61,066 nucleotides of DNA from an uncultured Flavobacteriales bacterium (lineage in GTDB: Bacteria > Bacteroidota > Bacteroidia > Flavobacteriales > Crocinitomicaceae): assembly GCA_946479985.1 (NCBI GenBank), contig CAMLIF010000010.1:1-61066 (forward strand), in the 5' to 3' direction. The position numbers and the translations under genes were made by a program. Within the stretch, counting starts at the first letter, position 1, and every line of letters starts with the position of its first letter. Below are positions 17,825 to 26,734 of the stretch, in pieces. Under the pieces are notes generated by a model. The model saw nothing but the letters and a program-made list of their open reading frames with translations. It searched no databases and was not told the DNA's origin.

Positions 17825-18541
17825 ATGTTCAATTTTTATACTTTCAGACAAGTGAAGAATCTGGTAATCTTAAGTGGTGCAGGCATTTCTGCAGAAAGCG
17901 GAATTTCAACTTTTCGCGACAGTAATGGTTTATGGGAGAATTTCAAAATTGAAGATGTGGCCACACCGAAAGCATGGAAGCACAATCCTGATCTTGTCCG
18001 GGAATTCTACAATTTGCGAAGAAAACAGGTCATGGAAGCAACTCCCAATCCCGCGCATTTATTCTTCAAAGAACTGGAAGAGCACTATAACGTTATAGTC
18101 GTAACTCAAAATATAGATGATCTGCACGAGCGCGCCGGATCCAAAAATATCATTCACTTACACGGTAATATCCGCCAGGCAAAAAGCTCAGGCCCTAACC
18201 AGGAAAAACGCTACTATCCTATTGATGGTTGGGAACTTACCAAAAATGATCTTTGTGAAGATGGTTTTTTGTTACGCCCGCATGTTGTTTGGTTTGGTGA
18301 AGAAGTTCCCGAATTGGAAAAAGCAGCAAAGATTGTGCGTGACGCCGACTGCTTAATTGTTGTAGGAACATCGCTCCAGGTTTATCCGGCCGCCGGTTTA
18401 ATCCATTTTACATCCGATCATTGTCAGAAAATCATTGTTGATCCGAAAGTTTCTGAATTGAAAGTTGATTCGAGTTATCATCTGATTGATGAGACTGCCG
18501 TAAACAGCATCCCGAAACTCAGAGAATTACTTGGTGTATAA
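17825..18541 (+). CDS. cobB: NAD-dependent protein deacylase, sirtuin (CobB type) without zinc cysteines
   Basis: This 238-residue sirtuin removes acyl groups from lysines using NAD. It shows the NAD-binding GAGISAESGI (about residues 18-27), TQNIDDLHERAG, the catalytic histidine in HLHG, RPHVVWFGE and GTSLQVYPAAGL. FYNLRRKQ provides the Y-x-x-R pair that in class III sirtuins favours succinyl/malonyl lysine. The usual four zinc-binding cysteines are missing: the segment between HLHG and RPHVVW has only one cysteine (DLCEDG). This is a variant I believe recurs in Flavobacteriia. The open frame extends to 17744, but the sirtuin fold begins at the ATG at 17825. It is divergent from the Omp28-like gene. 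Confidence 0.9.
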   Translation: MFNFYTFRQVKNLVILSGAGISAESGISTFRDSNGLWENFKIEDVATPKAWKHNPDLVREFYNLRRKQVMEATPNPAHLFFKELEEHYNVIVVTQNIDDLHERAGSKNIIHLHGNIRQAKSSGPNQEKRYYPIDGWELTKNDLCEDGFLLRPHVVWFGEEVPELEKAAKIVRDADCLIVVGTSLQVYPAAGLIHFTSDHCQKIIVDPKVSELKVDSSYHLIDETAVNSIPKLRELLGV

Positions 18542-18591
18542 ATTCAAAATCCTCAAATCTATCCCGCAGATTCAGATTTTTGGTAAATAAA

Positions 18592-18619
18592 AAAGGCCGG
18601 AATTTTCATTCCAGCCTTT
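18592..18619. terminator. Bidirectional terminator between sirtuin and T9SS cargo gene
   Basis: Twelve-base arms at 18592-18603 and 18608-18619 pair with one mismatch on the plus strand, which becomes a G-U pair on the minus strand. The loop is TTTC. A-rich and T-rich flanks serve both convergent genes. Confidence 0.75.
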
Positions 18620-18637
18620 CTCATTAAATATTGTTGG

Positions 18638-19384
18638 TTAGTGTTTAACCACTATTCGTCTCGTTTGAGTCGCAATTCCTTTTTCGCTTACTGTTACCAT
18701 GTAAACTCCGTTTTTGAACTCACTAACGTCAATTTTCTTAGTTGCAGCACTTGCAGAATCGTTGTAAACAACTTTCCCAAGTACGTCCGTGATTTTCACA
18801 TTGAAATCATCTCCCAATCCCTGAGTTGCTATGCTTAATGTATTACTTACCGGGTTAGGATAAACAGATAAAGAAACTTCTTCTGTTTTTGGAGCTTTCG
18901 TAGAAAGACCTGTTGAAACATATACATCAACTGAATCGACTAATGTTGATCCTTCTTTAACAATAAATCGGTAATGGATAATACCAGTACTTGAACTATG
19001 AATATCAAATTTCAAATTCGCAGATGCCTGATCCGGAAGTGGACTACCCCAAGTTGGAGATGTCCAAGGATTTGGATTAATGTAAGGAGTTGTATAACAA
19101 TTTCCTTCTACCTGATATCCCCAACAAATTTGTTCTGTTGGTCCCCAAGCCGGAACATCTATAATTTTTAAGCGAGTAACATCATATTGTTTATCTATAC
19201 CTGAAGTATTTGTTACTCCAAGATCAACAACAACTAATTCATTGTCAGAAATAGTTCTATAAATTGTGTCCCCATTCAAGCTTGGACCAGTTGGTGAACC
19301 ACCATTGTAGTCTTGGATATTAACTTGTGCCATACCAACGGTAGACAAAGCTAGTACAGTTAATAAAGAGTATATTTTTTTCAT
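18638..19384 (-). CDS. Secreted protein with T9SS type A sorting domain
   Basis: The 248-residue product starts with a signal peptide (MKKIYSLLTVLALSTVGMAQ); the 19 codons of open frame upstream are ignored because the signal starts at ATG 19384. Residues about 25-165 form a beta-rich domain with two cysteines, mentioning no known motif. About 175-248 is a T9SS type A sorting domain (SVYPNPVSNTLSIAT, ITDVLGKVVYND, GVYMVTVSEKG, ending RRIVVKH). It is predicted to be exported through SprA. A TATATTTG element lies 23 bases upstream, and a bidirectional hairpin follows the stop. The function of the mature part is unknown. Confidence 0.85.
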   Translation of the reverse strand: MKKIYSLLTVLALSTVGMAQVNIQDYNGGSPTGPSLNGDTIYRTISDNELVVVDLGVTNTSGIDKQYDVTRLKIIDVPAWGPTEQICWGYQVEGNCYTTPYINPNPWTSPTWGSPLPDQASANLKFDIHSSSTGIIHYRFIVKEGSTLVDSVDVYVSTGLSTKAPKTEEVSLSVYPNPVSNTLSIATQGLGDDFNVKITDVLGKVVYNDSASAATKKIDVSEFKNGVYMVTVSEKGIATQTRRIVVKH

Positions 19385-19407
19385 ATAGTATGTTGTTATC
19401 TTCTTCA

Positions 19408-19415
19408 CAAATATA
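19408..19415 (-). promoter_or_regulatory. -7 element TATATTTG for the T9SS cargo gene
   Basis: This TAnnTTTG match lies 23 bases upstream of ATG 19384. A TTG lies 23 bases further up, so the -33 match is loose. Confidence 0.5.
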
Positions 19416-19671
19416 AAACGGATTCTGGAATGTACAGCCAATTACAAATTCCGTTCAAAAGGTAAGATTACAATTTTTTTGCCAAAAACTCAAATGCAAA
19501 AAACAAAAAAACCTTTATTAATTGATTAAACGGGTTCTTTTCAGGATTTATCGGTTGAGTTTTGGATAATCTAACCAACGATAGGATTACAATTTAATTG
19601 GCGGAGTTAACATATTTTAGGAATACAAGAGTAAGTACAAACACATGCCCGGAATTGTGTAAAGGAAAAAG

Positions 19672-19679
19672 TATCTTTG
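19672..19679 (+). promoter_or_regulatory. -7 element TATCTTTG for the TlpA-DUF6029-Omp28 operon
   Basis: This exact TAnnTTTG match lies 45 bases upstream of the ATG at 19725. There is no clear -33 box at 19-21 bases; a TTG occurs 14 bases away. Confidence 0.5.
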
Positions 19680-19724
19680 GGTTTCGGCACGAATGTTGAA
19701 AATGTGCATGCTAAATTATAAACT

Positions 19725-20234
19725 ATGAAAAAATTGACTTTCCTTTTAGTTGGATTAGCGCTTTCCTTTACTTCCATGGCTCAGGACGAGCATACAACTA
19801 ACCTCAAACAATTACCTTCCGTGAAACTGGTTGATATGGACGGAAAAGCAGTAAACACTGCTGAACTTGGCTTCGAAGGACCGGTTGTAATTTCGTTTTG
19901 GGCAACCTGGTGTTCTCCCTGTAAACGTGAACTGAACACCATTCACGATCTTTATTCAGATTGGCAGGACGAAACCGGTGTAACAGTAGTTGCAGTAACT
20001 ATCGACGATGAAAAAACGAAGAATCAGGTTCCTGTTTATGTAGATGGAAAAGGATGGGAATATTTGGTTTTAATGGACCCGAACGGTGATTTCAAACGTG
20101 CAATGGGAGTAAACAATGTTCCTCATACTTTTTTAGTAGACCAAAAAGGAAATATCGTGTATTCTCACAATAGCTACTCACCTGGCGATGAAGATAAATT
20201 ATACGAAGAGATCAAGAAACTTACAGCGAAATAA
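19725..20234 (+). CDS. TlpA-like exported thioredoxin-family protein
   Basis: This 169-residue protein has a signal peptide (MKKLTFLLVGLALSFTSMAQ) and one TlpA/ResA-type thioredoxin domain. The active site is C63-S-P-C66 in FWATWCSPCKREL, and the cis-proline region is NNVPHTFLVD. Such proteins are periplasmic thiol-disulfide reductases. The next gene starts three bases after the stop, and an Omp28-type CxxC lipoprotein closes the operon. The simplest reading is that this thioredoxin keeps the cysteines of that partner, or of an exported substrate, reduced. Promoter element at 19672. Confidence 0.9.
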   Translation: MKKLTFLLVGLALSFTSMAQDEHTTNLKQLPSVKLVDMDGKAVNTAELGFEGPVVISFWATWCSPCKRELNTIHDLYSDWQDETGVTVVAVTIDDEKTKNQVPVYVDGKGWEYLVLMDPNGDFKRAMGVNNVPHTFLVDQKGNIVYSHNSYSPGDEDKLYEEIKKLTAK

Positions 20235-20237
20235 TAG

Positions 20238-21932
20238 ATGAAAAAGTGCCTAATCGCATTAGCAGTTTTGTCCGGGTCGTTAAACGTACTCGGACAATCT
20301 GTTTCTGGTGGTTCCATAACCGGTAACGCCGAAGCAACCTTCCAATATCTAAATGCAGATCCACTCATTGGAGCAACACAACCCGCAGAAAAGGGGTTGT
20401 TGAATTCGTACATGAACGTGTTCTATTCCAGTGCCAATTTTAAAGCGGGAGGACGTTTTGAATCCTATCTGCCGCGCATAAACGGCTACCCGAATCGTTT
20501 TGACGGAACAGGACTTGGAATGCGCTACGCGGGATATGTGAATGACTACATTGATGTAACTATTGGAAACTTCTACGAACAATTCGGGTCAGGAACCATT
20601 TTCAGAGCATACGAAGATCGTAACCTGGGTTATGACAACGCAATGGATGGCGCGCGGATTATTCTAAGACCAATTGCCGGAGTTCAGTTAAAAGGCGTTT
20701 ACGGGAATCAACGTTATGCTTTTCAGGGTGGACGTGTAGAAAAGTCTTCAGGAGTAACAAGAGGTTTTGACGCACAATTCCATATTAACGAACTTACCCG
20801 CATTTTGGATTCAACGGGTGTTGACATAACTATTGGAGGAGCATTTGTAAGTAAATACCAAGCTGACGATAACGATTTGTACGTTCTTCCTGAAAATGTA
20901 GGCTCATATAGCGGTCGAATTGGTGCGCGTTATAAAAAGTTCACGTTCAATGCGGAATATACCCACAAGGAAAATGACCCGAGTGATGATAACGGCTACA
21001 TCTATAATTCAGGCCACGCAGCTTTAATCAATCTGGGATATTCCAAAAGAGGCTTGTTCGGGATTTCGGTTTCTGCCAAATCGGTTGATAATATGAGTTA
21101 CCGATCGGACAGGACCAAGAATCTCGCCGATTTATTCATTAATTACCTGCCGGCGATGAATAAAACGCATACTTATAACCTGGTGGCTACGCTTTATCCT
21201 TATGCTACTCAGCCGTTAGGCGAAATCGCTTTTCAGACGGAGGTACAATACAATATCAAAAAAGGAAAAATCGGAAACAAGTACGATATTCCGATCAATT
21301 TCAACTACTCCACTGCTTATATGCCGATCAAGCATACGGAAGGAATTATTCCGGGAGATTCATCGCGTGTAACTTATGTTGGAAGACCGTTTGATAAATC
21401 AGACAGTTTAATGTGGCAGGATATCAATGTAAATGTGACGTATAAATTCAGCAAAAACCTGTATATCGTTGCTTCTTACTTCAATATCATGCTGAACAAC
21501 GATATTTCAAAGATTTCTGAAGACGCAAACGGAATCATCAATGCACATATCGGTGTTATTGAAACTGCCTGGAAGATCAACAAAAAACACAGTCTTAGAA
21601 CAGAGATTCAAGGATTGTTTACAACCGAAAAGAAAATACCAGTCCTTGGTTTTCAAACTTCCAAAGACAAAGGAAATTGGGCAACGGTAGTATTGGAATA
21701 CAATATTTCTCCAAACTGGTTTTTCGGATTTATGGATCAGTATAACTACGGAAACCCACATAACGATTTGCGCCTGCATTATGCAATTGGTTCAGTTGGT
21801 TGGATAAAAGATGCAACTCGCGTAACTTTGAACTACGGTAGACAACGTGCAGGACTTTTCTGTGTTGGGGGAGTTTGTCGTTTTGTACCTGCATCAAATG
21901 GTTTGACACTATCAATAACGCAAAGTTTCTAA
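20238..21932 (+). CDS. DUF6029-type outer-membrane protein
   Basis: This 564-residue protein has a signal peptide (MKKCLIALAVLSGSLNVLGQS) and then regular amphipathic beta strands throughout, ending in an aromatic terminal strand (LTLSITQSF) typical of an outer-membrane barrel. It matches the DUF6029 family as I know it, which has no established function. It is sandwiched between a periplasmic TlpA thioredoxin (three-base gap) and an Omp28 lipoprotein (19-base gap). A joint role in redox or transport at the outer membrane is inferred from the context alone. Confidence 0.75.
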   Translation: MKKCLIALAVLSGSLNVLGQSVSGGSITGNAEATFQYLNADPLIGATQPAEKGLLNSYMNVFYSSANFKAGGRFESYLPRINGYPNRFDGTGLGMRYAGYVNDYIDVTIGNFYEQFGSGTIFRAYEDRNLGYDNAMDGARIILRPIAGVQLKGVYGNQRYAFQGGRVEKSSGVTRGFDAQFHINELTRILDSTGVDITIGGAFVSKYQADDNDLYVLPENVGSYSGRIGARYKKFTFNAEYTHKENDPSDDNGYIYNSGHAALINLGYSKRGLFGISVSAKSVDNMSYRSDRTKNLADLFINYLPAMNKTHTYNLVATLYPYATQPLGEIAFQTEVQYNIKKGKIGNKYDIPINFNYSTAYMPIKHTEGIIPGDSSRVTYVGRPFDKSDSLMWQDINVNVTYKFSKNLYIVASYFNIMLNNDISKISEDANGIINAHIGVIETAWKINKKHSLRTEIQGLFTTEKKIPVLGFQTSKDKGNWATVVLEYNISPNWFFGFMDQYNYGNPHNDLRLHYAIGSVGWIKDATRVTLNYGRQRAGLFCVGGVCRFVPASNGLTLSITQSF

Positions 21933-21951
21933 TCTCTTAATTCTAAGAAAC

Positions 21952-22914
21952 ATGAAAAAAATACTCTTTCTTTCTATTGTCATTTCAAGCGCCCTGGTGT
22001 CTTGCGACAAAGTAGAAAATGCCTATCCGGAAACTCCAGTTTCCAACTCATTGGACTGGAGTTTATACCCAGATGGTGATTCTGCGCATTATTACAATGC
22101 AGGTTTATGGCCAACATTTACGGCAAATAGTAATACTCTTCGCAACGTTTTGATCGAAGACTTTACAGGTCATCAATGTGTGAATTGTCCATACTCTACG
22201 GATCTTATGGAACAACTTATCGCTACAAACCCAACACGCATATTCGGATTGGGTATTCATGCTGGTCCTTCAGGTTTGGGTGGATTTCAGGTAACATCAA
22301 TTGAATACCCTGAAATATTGTATTCTGATCCGGGATTGGAAATCGGAATTTATTTTGGATCGATTCCCGGGGCAATGTTTACGGGAAATCCCGCGTTCAA
22401 TGTGAACAGAATAAAATCAAATAACCAATTCACATCGAATGCCGGAGCCATCATGACGAATAAAACCAATAGCGTTTTAGCAAGTAATCTTAAAATAAAT
22501 CTTCAGGCACAGGTAAACTACTTCCCTTCAACAAGAGGCGTCTTCCTGCATACGGAGGTCGATAAAATTGATGTCTCCCTTACAAACGAACTCGGACTTG
22601 TGGTTTATGTTGTTGAGGATTCTCTCATCGCTCCCCAACTTGTGCTGGAAAATGCTACTTGGGATACTGATGGAACAATAGACGGAAAAAATGAAGAATA
22701 CGTTCATCGCGATATTTTGCGCGGAACAATTGACGGGAGAACTTTCGGAAAAACATTAACCGCTGCCGATTTAGGAAGTAATGGAAAATATTTCTTAAGC
22801 TATTCATACAAATTACCTGTTCAATATGAACCTGAAAACATGAAGTTGTATATCTACGTTTACGATAAAACGACCATGGAAATTTACCAGGTAATTGAAA
22901 AACATTTGCTTTAA
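21952..22914 (+). CDS. Omp28-related lipoprotein with CxxC
   Basis: This 320-residue protein has a lipoprotein signal (MKKILFLSIVISSALVSC, lipobox ALVSC) and the Omp28 thioredoxin-like region with C76-V-N-C79 in DFTGHQCVNCPY, equivalent to the LTGIHCGYC segment of the protein at 15944. Unlike that protein it has no T9SS sorting domain, so it should be lipid-anchored at the outer membrane. It is third in the operon with the TlpA and DUF6029 genes and is followed by a strong terminator. The CxxC and the TlpA neighbour suggest thiol chemistry; this is not demonstrated. Confidence 0.85.
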   Translation: MKKILFLSIVISSALVSCDKVENAYPETPVSNSLDWSLYPDGDSAHYYNAGLWPTFTANSNTLRNVLIEDFTGHQCVNCPYSTDLMEQLIATNPTRIFGLGIHAGPSGLGGFQVTSIEYPEILYSDPGLEIGIYFGSIPGAMFTGNPAFNVNRIKSNNQFTSNAGAIMTNKTNSVLASNLKINLQAQVNYFPSTRGVFLHTEVDKIDVSLTNELGLVVYVVEDSLIAPQLVLENATWDTDGTIDGKNEEYVHRDILRGTIDGRTFGKTLTAADLGSNGKYFLSYSYKLPVQYEPENMKLYIYVYDKTTMEIYQVIEKHLL

Positions 22915-22942
22915 GATTTTCACAAATAAACGAAAACTGGTG

Positions 22943-22976
22943 ATGGGACTAATGTTATATTAGTCCCATTTTTTTT
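22943..22976 (+). terminator. Rho-independent terminator of the TlpA-DUF6029-Omp28 operon
   Basis: Perfect 11-bp arms (22943-22953 and 22959-22969) flank loop GTTAT and are followed directly by a run of T to 22976. Confidence 0.93.
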
Positions 22977-23056
22977 GGCAAAAATTTTAACATATTTTGA
23001 TGTACTAAAACTGAAACAAATTCGTTAATTTGGATGGACACAAAATGTGAAAGACC

Positions 23057-23260
23057 ATGTTTGAATTAACCAAAAAAATTTTAACGAAGGTGAGTTTCGA
23101 CCCGCTTTTGTTTCAGAAAGAATTATCCAAAGCAATTAAATGGATGAAAACTACTGAGGAAATTCAACGATTAAGGGAATTCTGCATCAAGGAATTCGGA
23201 ATGTTGTATCCGAGTATTGTGAACAAAGCATTTGCGCAGGAAGCGCTGGTAAAAAATTAA
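23057..23260 (+). CDS. Small conserved-looking cytoplasmic protein (67 aa)
   Basis: This short gene encodes 67 residues starting MFELTKKILTKVSFDPLLFQKEL, helical in character and with no signal peptide. I recall similar small proteins of unknown function in Flavobacteriia that share the segments LTKKIL, VSFD, LFQKEL and AIKW, so conservation is likely but not verified. It stands alone: a terminator closes the previous operon, and its own hairpin terminator begins three bases after the stop. A TTAATTTG box lies about 30 bases upstream. The isolated, terminated arrangement supports a real gene. Confidence 0.7.
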   Translation: MFELTKKILTKVSFDPLLFQKELSKAIKWMKTTEEIQRLREFCIKEFGMLYPSIVNKAFAQEALVKN

Positions 23261-23262
23261 AA

Positions 23263-23288
23263 AAAGGCCCTGAGTTTTCAGGGCCTTT
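23263..23288. terminator. Terminator between the small protein and biotin carrier genes
   Basis: Perfect 11-bp arms AAAGGCCCTGA / TCAGGGCCTTT close a GTTT loop. The stem is flanked by A's on the left and pyrimidines on the right, so it can act on both convergent transcripts. Confidence 0.88.
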
Positions 23289-23322
23289 CTCTTTATATCT
23301 TTATCAAAAGCTGCGCTTTTTC

Positions 23323-23787
23323 TTACTCAAATTCAACCAGCACGGCACCTTTCTCAACTACATCCTGCGCTTTAATCCTGATTTCTTTTACAACTCCTGT
23401 CCCTTCTGCTTTCAGAACATTTTCCATTTTCATTGCTTCCAAAGTAAGAAGTGGATCACCAACATTGATTTCCTGGCCAACTTCAATCGACAATCCAACC
23501 ACACGACCAGGCATCGGAGCTTTTAATTGCTTCAATTTTCGGACTTTCGGAATATCTAAGCCCATATTCGCAATCAATTCATCCAAAGGACCGGTTTTCT
23601 TCACTTCAAAAACGCGGTGATTCAGCTTAATAGTTAAACTGCCTTCTTCACGCTTATCAGCCATTACTTCTCCGCGGAATTTATTTCCCTTATAAGTAAT
23701 GGTAAAAAACCTGCGATCTTCCCAACGAATATGTACTCCGTCAGTAGTTGTTTCAAATTCCGTATTATCCAGCTTCCAAATTCCCAT
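23323..23787 (-). CDS. Biotin carboxyl carrier protein (biotin/lipoyl domain)
   Basis: This 154-residue protein ends in a classic biotinyl domain. APMPG at 90-94 and EAMKMEN with the biotin-accepting lysine at about residue 120 are both present. The N-terminal 80 residues are a linker/beta region typical of carriers for acyl-CoA carboxylases (propionyl-CoA or acetyl-CoA) rather than the short AccB. It carries carboxybiotin between a biotin carboxylase and a carboxyltransferase, neither of which is encoded nearby. ATG at 23787; a TATTTTTG element (23805-23812) lies 17 bases upstream. Confidence 0.9.
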   Translation of the reverse strand: MGIWKLDNTEFETTTDGVHIRWEDRRFFTITYKGNKFRGEVMADKREEGSLTIKLNHRVFEVKKTGPLDELIANMGLDIPKVRKLKQLKAPMPGRVVGLSIEVGQEINVGDPLLTLEAMKMENVLKAEGTGVVKEIRIKAQDVVEKGAVLVEFE

Positions 23788-23804
23788 CTCACTCAGTTGT
23801 GAGA

Positions 23805-23812
23805 CAAAAATA
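23805..23812 (-). promoter_or_regulatory. -7 element TATTTTTG for the biotin carrier gene
   Basis: This exact TAnnTTTG match on the minus strand lies just upstream of ATG 23787; no clear -33 element. Confidence 0.4.
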
Positions 23813-23927
23813 GCAATATTAAACCAACTAATTTGACTGTAAACTACAATTGAAACTCAGTTTTATAAGAGCAAACAAGTTAAAGCAATGAACTATTTCT
23901 TATTTTCGCTTCATACAATTCATTTCA

Positions 23928-26603
23928 ATGAAAAAAATCGCACTATTATTAGCACTTGCACTTGTTGCGTGCCGACCAATTAAAACCGAACCAGATATCC
24001 TTGTTGACGAAGGCGATGCATACGGAGAAGGAGATTATGGCTACGAATATCCTGATTATACCAGCCCTTATGAATACGATTATCCATACGAACCGGATAT
24101 GGAATCACCTATGGAAAACTACCATGGTTCAGAAGCAATTCTAACTGATTTGATCAATACAAAACTGGAAGTTTCATTTGACTGGTCAAAGTCATACATG
24201 ATGGGGAAAGAAACCCTGACGGCTAAACCACATTTTTATGCAACCGACAGTTTGATCCTGGATGCCAAAGGAATGGAAATCAAAACAGTAATGCTTGGCG
24301 GAAAACCGCTTCAATTTAACTACGAAAACGATTTTCTGCGAATTAAATTAGATAAAAAATACACAAGAACTGAGAACTTTTCGGTTGTTATTGATTACGT
24401 TGCGAAACCGGATGAGCGTATTGCCGGTGGTTCGGATGCTATTAAAAGCGACAAAGGCCTTTACTTCATCAATCCTTTAAAAACGGATGCTGCCAAAATG
24501 CCTCAAATCTGGACACAAGGTGAAACAGAAGCAAGCTCAGTTTGGTTCCCGACAATTGACCAACCGAATATCAAAACGAAAATGGAGATCTACATTACCG
24601 TAGATTCTAAATACACAACACTTTCGAACGGTAAAATGGTAAGTTCTACGAAGAATGCCAACGGAACGAAAACCGATTACTGGAAACAGGATTTACCGCA
24701 TGCGCCATACTTGTTTATGATGGGAATCGGTGAGTTTAAAGTGGTGAAAGATTCTTACAAACGCCCGGATGGCAAGCTTATGGAAGTAAATTACTACGTT
24801 GAGCCGGAATGGGAATCAAGCGCGAAAGCAATCTTTGGCGAAACACCTAAAATGATCAACCACTTTTCGAAGTTATTGGGAGTTGAATATCCCTGGGATA
24901 AATATTCTCAAATTGTAGTTCGTGACTATGTTTCAGGAGCAATGGAAAACACCGGAGCCGTGGTTTTCGGTGATTACGTTTACAAAACGCAGCGTGAATT
25001 ATTGGATGGAAACGACAACAGCACTATCGCTCATGAATTGTTTCACCACTGGTTCGGTGATTTGGTTACGGCTGAATCATGGTCGAACTTAACATTGAAT
25101 GAGTCTTTTGCAAACTATTCACAATACCTGTGGGACGAATACCGCCATGGTTTGGATGAAGCCGATTTCCAGGCTGAAACAGAAGCTGAAGGTTATTTCC
25201 AAAACGGAGAAAATGCAGGATACCACAACTTAGTTTGGTTTGATTATGATGATAAAGAAGATATGTTCGACGGACATTCCTACAACAAAGGTGGCCGTAT
25301 CCTTCACATGCTGCGTTCTTACGTTGGTGACGAAGCATTTTTTGCAGGATTGAACCTGTACCTGAAAGCAAATTCTTTCAAGGCTGCGGAATACAACCAA
25401 TTGCGCCTGGCAATGGAAGAAATTACCGGAGAAGATTTGAACTGGTTCTTTAACCAATGGTATTTAAACGAAGGACACATGGATCTTTACGTTTCTTACG
25501 ATGATTCGGAAGAAGGTAACGTTCTTGTTTCCATTGAACAAAGTGCTTTTGATTATTCTACTTACTTTAAAATGCCGGTTAATATCAGTGTTTACGATGA
25601 TCGTGGTGTTACAACAGAGCGTTACTGGATCAATGCGAGTTCGTCAACCACACTGGATATTCCTACGGTTGGAAAAGTAACGAATGTAATCTTCGACTCA
25701 CAAGACATGTTGCTTGGCAAAATTACAGAGAGTAAAAACACAGAATGGTGGATTGCTCAATACGACGCTAAAAATCGATTTGCTCACCGTCGCGATGCGC
25801 TGATGAATGGAGCAAGTTCTTCAGACGAAGGCCAGGCATTGATCTTAAGCGCTTTGAAAGACAAGTTTTGGAATATCCGCTCACAAGCCATCGGTTTGTC
25901 GGCAGATCTAAGCTCAGAGAACTCAGAGTTAGCTATTGCTATTATGAAGCAAATGGTAAAATCAGATTCAGTTGCTTCCGTTCGTGGAGATGCATTGAAT
26001 GTACTGACAGCACTTGTTCCTGAAACAGAAGCGAAAGCAATACTAGAAGACAGAATAACGAACGACCCTGCTTATTCTGTTGTTTCTGCTGCCCTGGCAC
26101 AATTAGCTAAAATTGATGCAAAAGCCGCTGTTGCAAAAGCAGAATCATTGGAAAAAGAACCTTCATCTAAAATGATCGTTGGAATTGCGGCTTTGTATGC
26201 CGATAACACCGGAATTGAGAAATTCGACTATTTCAAAAATGCATTGAGCGGTGGGAAATTACAGGGTTATGACAAATTAAATGTTCTTGGGGCATTTACT
26301 TACTACATGACAAAACAAGATTTGAAAAACCAAAGTAAAGCAATTCCTGTTTTTGAAAACGAGGTTAAAAACGGTGGTTTCTACTCGCAAATGCTGCTTC
26401 CACGTTGTTTCGAATATTTACTTGGTAAGTACAATGACGAGAGAGCTCTTTTAAGTGAGGAGTTAGAAAGTGCAGTTTCCAGTGGAAATACAAACAAGCA
26501 GGCAATCATTAAAGGTGATATTGCCGAATTAGACAGCTTGATTGCGTCTTACACGAGATTATCGGAAAGCATTCAGCCAGCTGATATTGAAGAAGGAGAA
26601 TAA
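23928..26603 (+). CDS. M1-family metallo-aminopeptidase lipoprotein
   Basis: This 891-residue protein has a lipoprotein signal (MKKIALLLALALVAC) followed by an acidic, Tyr/Glu/Pro-rich spacer (about 25-65). The M1 peptidase domain includes the substrate-binding GAMENTG near residue 338 and the zinc site HELFHHWFGD near 368, with the second glutamate in NESFANY. The last 250 residues are alpha-helical, HEAT-like. It removes N-terminal residues from peptides and, from the lipobox, should sit in the periplasm or on the cell surface. It stands alone, with a hairpin terminator after the stop. Confidence 0.95.
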   Translation: MKKIALLLALALVACRPIKTEPDILVDEGDAYGEGDYGYEYPDYTSPYEYDYPYEPDMESPMENYHGSEAILTDLINTKLEVSFDWSKSYMMGKETLTAKPHFYATDSLILDAKGMEIKTVMLGGKPLQFNYENDFLRIKLDKKYTRTENFSVVIDYVAKPDERIAGGSDAIKSDKGLYFINPLKTDAAKMPQIWTQGETEASSVWFPTIDQPNIKTKMEIYITVDSKYTTLSNGKMVSSTKNANGTKTDYWKQDLPHAPYLFMMGIGEFKVVKDSYKRPDGKLMEVNYYVEPEWESSAKAIFGETPKMINHFSKLLGVEYPWDKYSQIVVRDYVSGAMENTGAVVFGDYVYKTQRELLDGNDNSTIAHELFHHWFGDLVTAESWSNLTLNESFANYSQYLWDEYRHGLDEADFQAETEAEGYFQNGENAGYHNLVWFDYDDKEDMFDGHSYNKGGRILHMLRSYVGDEAFFAGLNLYLKANSFKAAEYNQLRLAMEEITGEDLNWFFNQWYLNEGHMDLYVSYDDSEEGNVLVSIEQSAFDYSTYFKMPVNISVYDDRGVTTERYWINASSSTTLDIPTVGKVTNVIFDSQDMLLGKITESKNTEWWIAQYDAKNRFAHRRDALMNGASSSDEGQALILSALKDKFWNIRSQAIGLSADLSSENSELAIAIMKQMVKSDSVASVRGDALNVLTALVPETEAKAILEDRITNDPAYSVVSAALAQLAKIDAKAAVAKAESLEKEPSSKMIVGIAALYADNTGIEKFDYFKNALSGGKLQGYDKLNVLGAFTYYMTKQDLKNQSKAIPVFENEVKNGGFYSQMLLPRCFEYLLGKYNDERALLSEELESAVSSGNTNKQAIIKGDIAELDSLIASYTRLSESIQPADIEEGE

Positions 26604-26626
26604 ATAGCAGAGGAAAAATTATACAG

Positions 26627-26660
26627 AAAAGAGGAAAGGCAAGAAAGTCTTTCCTCTTTT
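26627..26660. terminator. Bidirectional terminator between aminopeptidase and large barrel gene
   Basis: Perfect 12-bp arms (26627-26638 and 26649-26660) enclose a 10-base loop. The arms run into T's on one side and A's on the other, serving both converging genes. Confidence 0.85.
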
Positions 26661-26734
26661 TCTTTATTCCAAGTTTTTTAAAGATTCGAAGAATAAAGCG
26701 ATTTTGTCTCACTTCCTCTTTTGACTTTCCTCCT

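Larger units (their letters stand above)
19385..19724. other. Divergent intergenic region (340 bp)
   Basis: This AT-rich spacer separates the T9SS cargo gene (minus) from the TlpA operon (plus). It holds a TATATTTG element for the minus gene (19408-19415) and a TATCTTTG element for the plus operon (19672-19679). An A-rich run lies around 19470-19520. I see no gene or strong hairpin in it. Confidence 0.6.
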
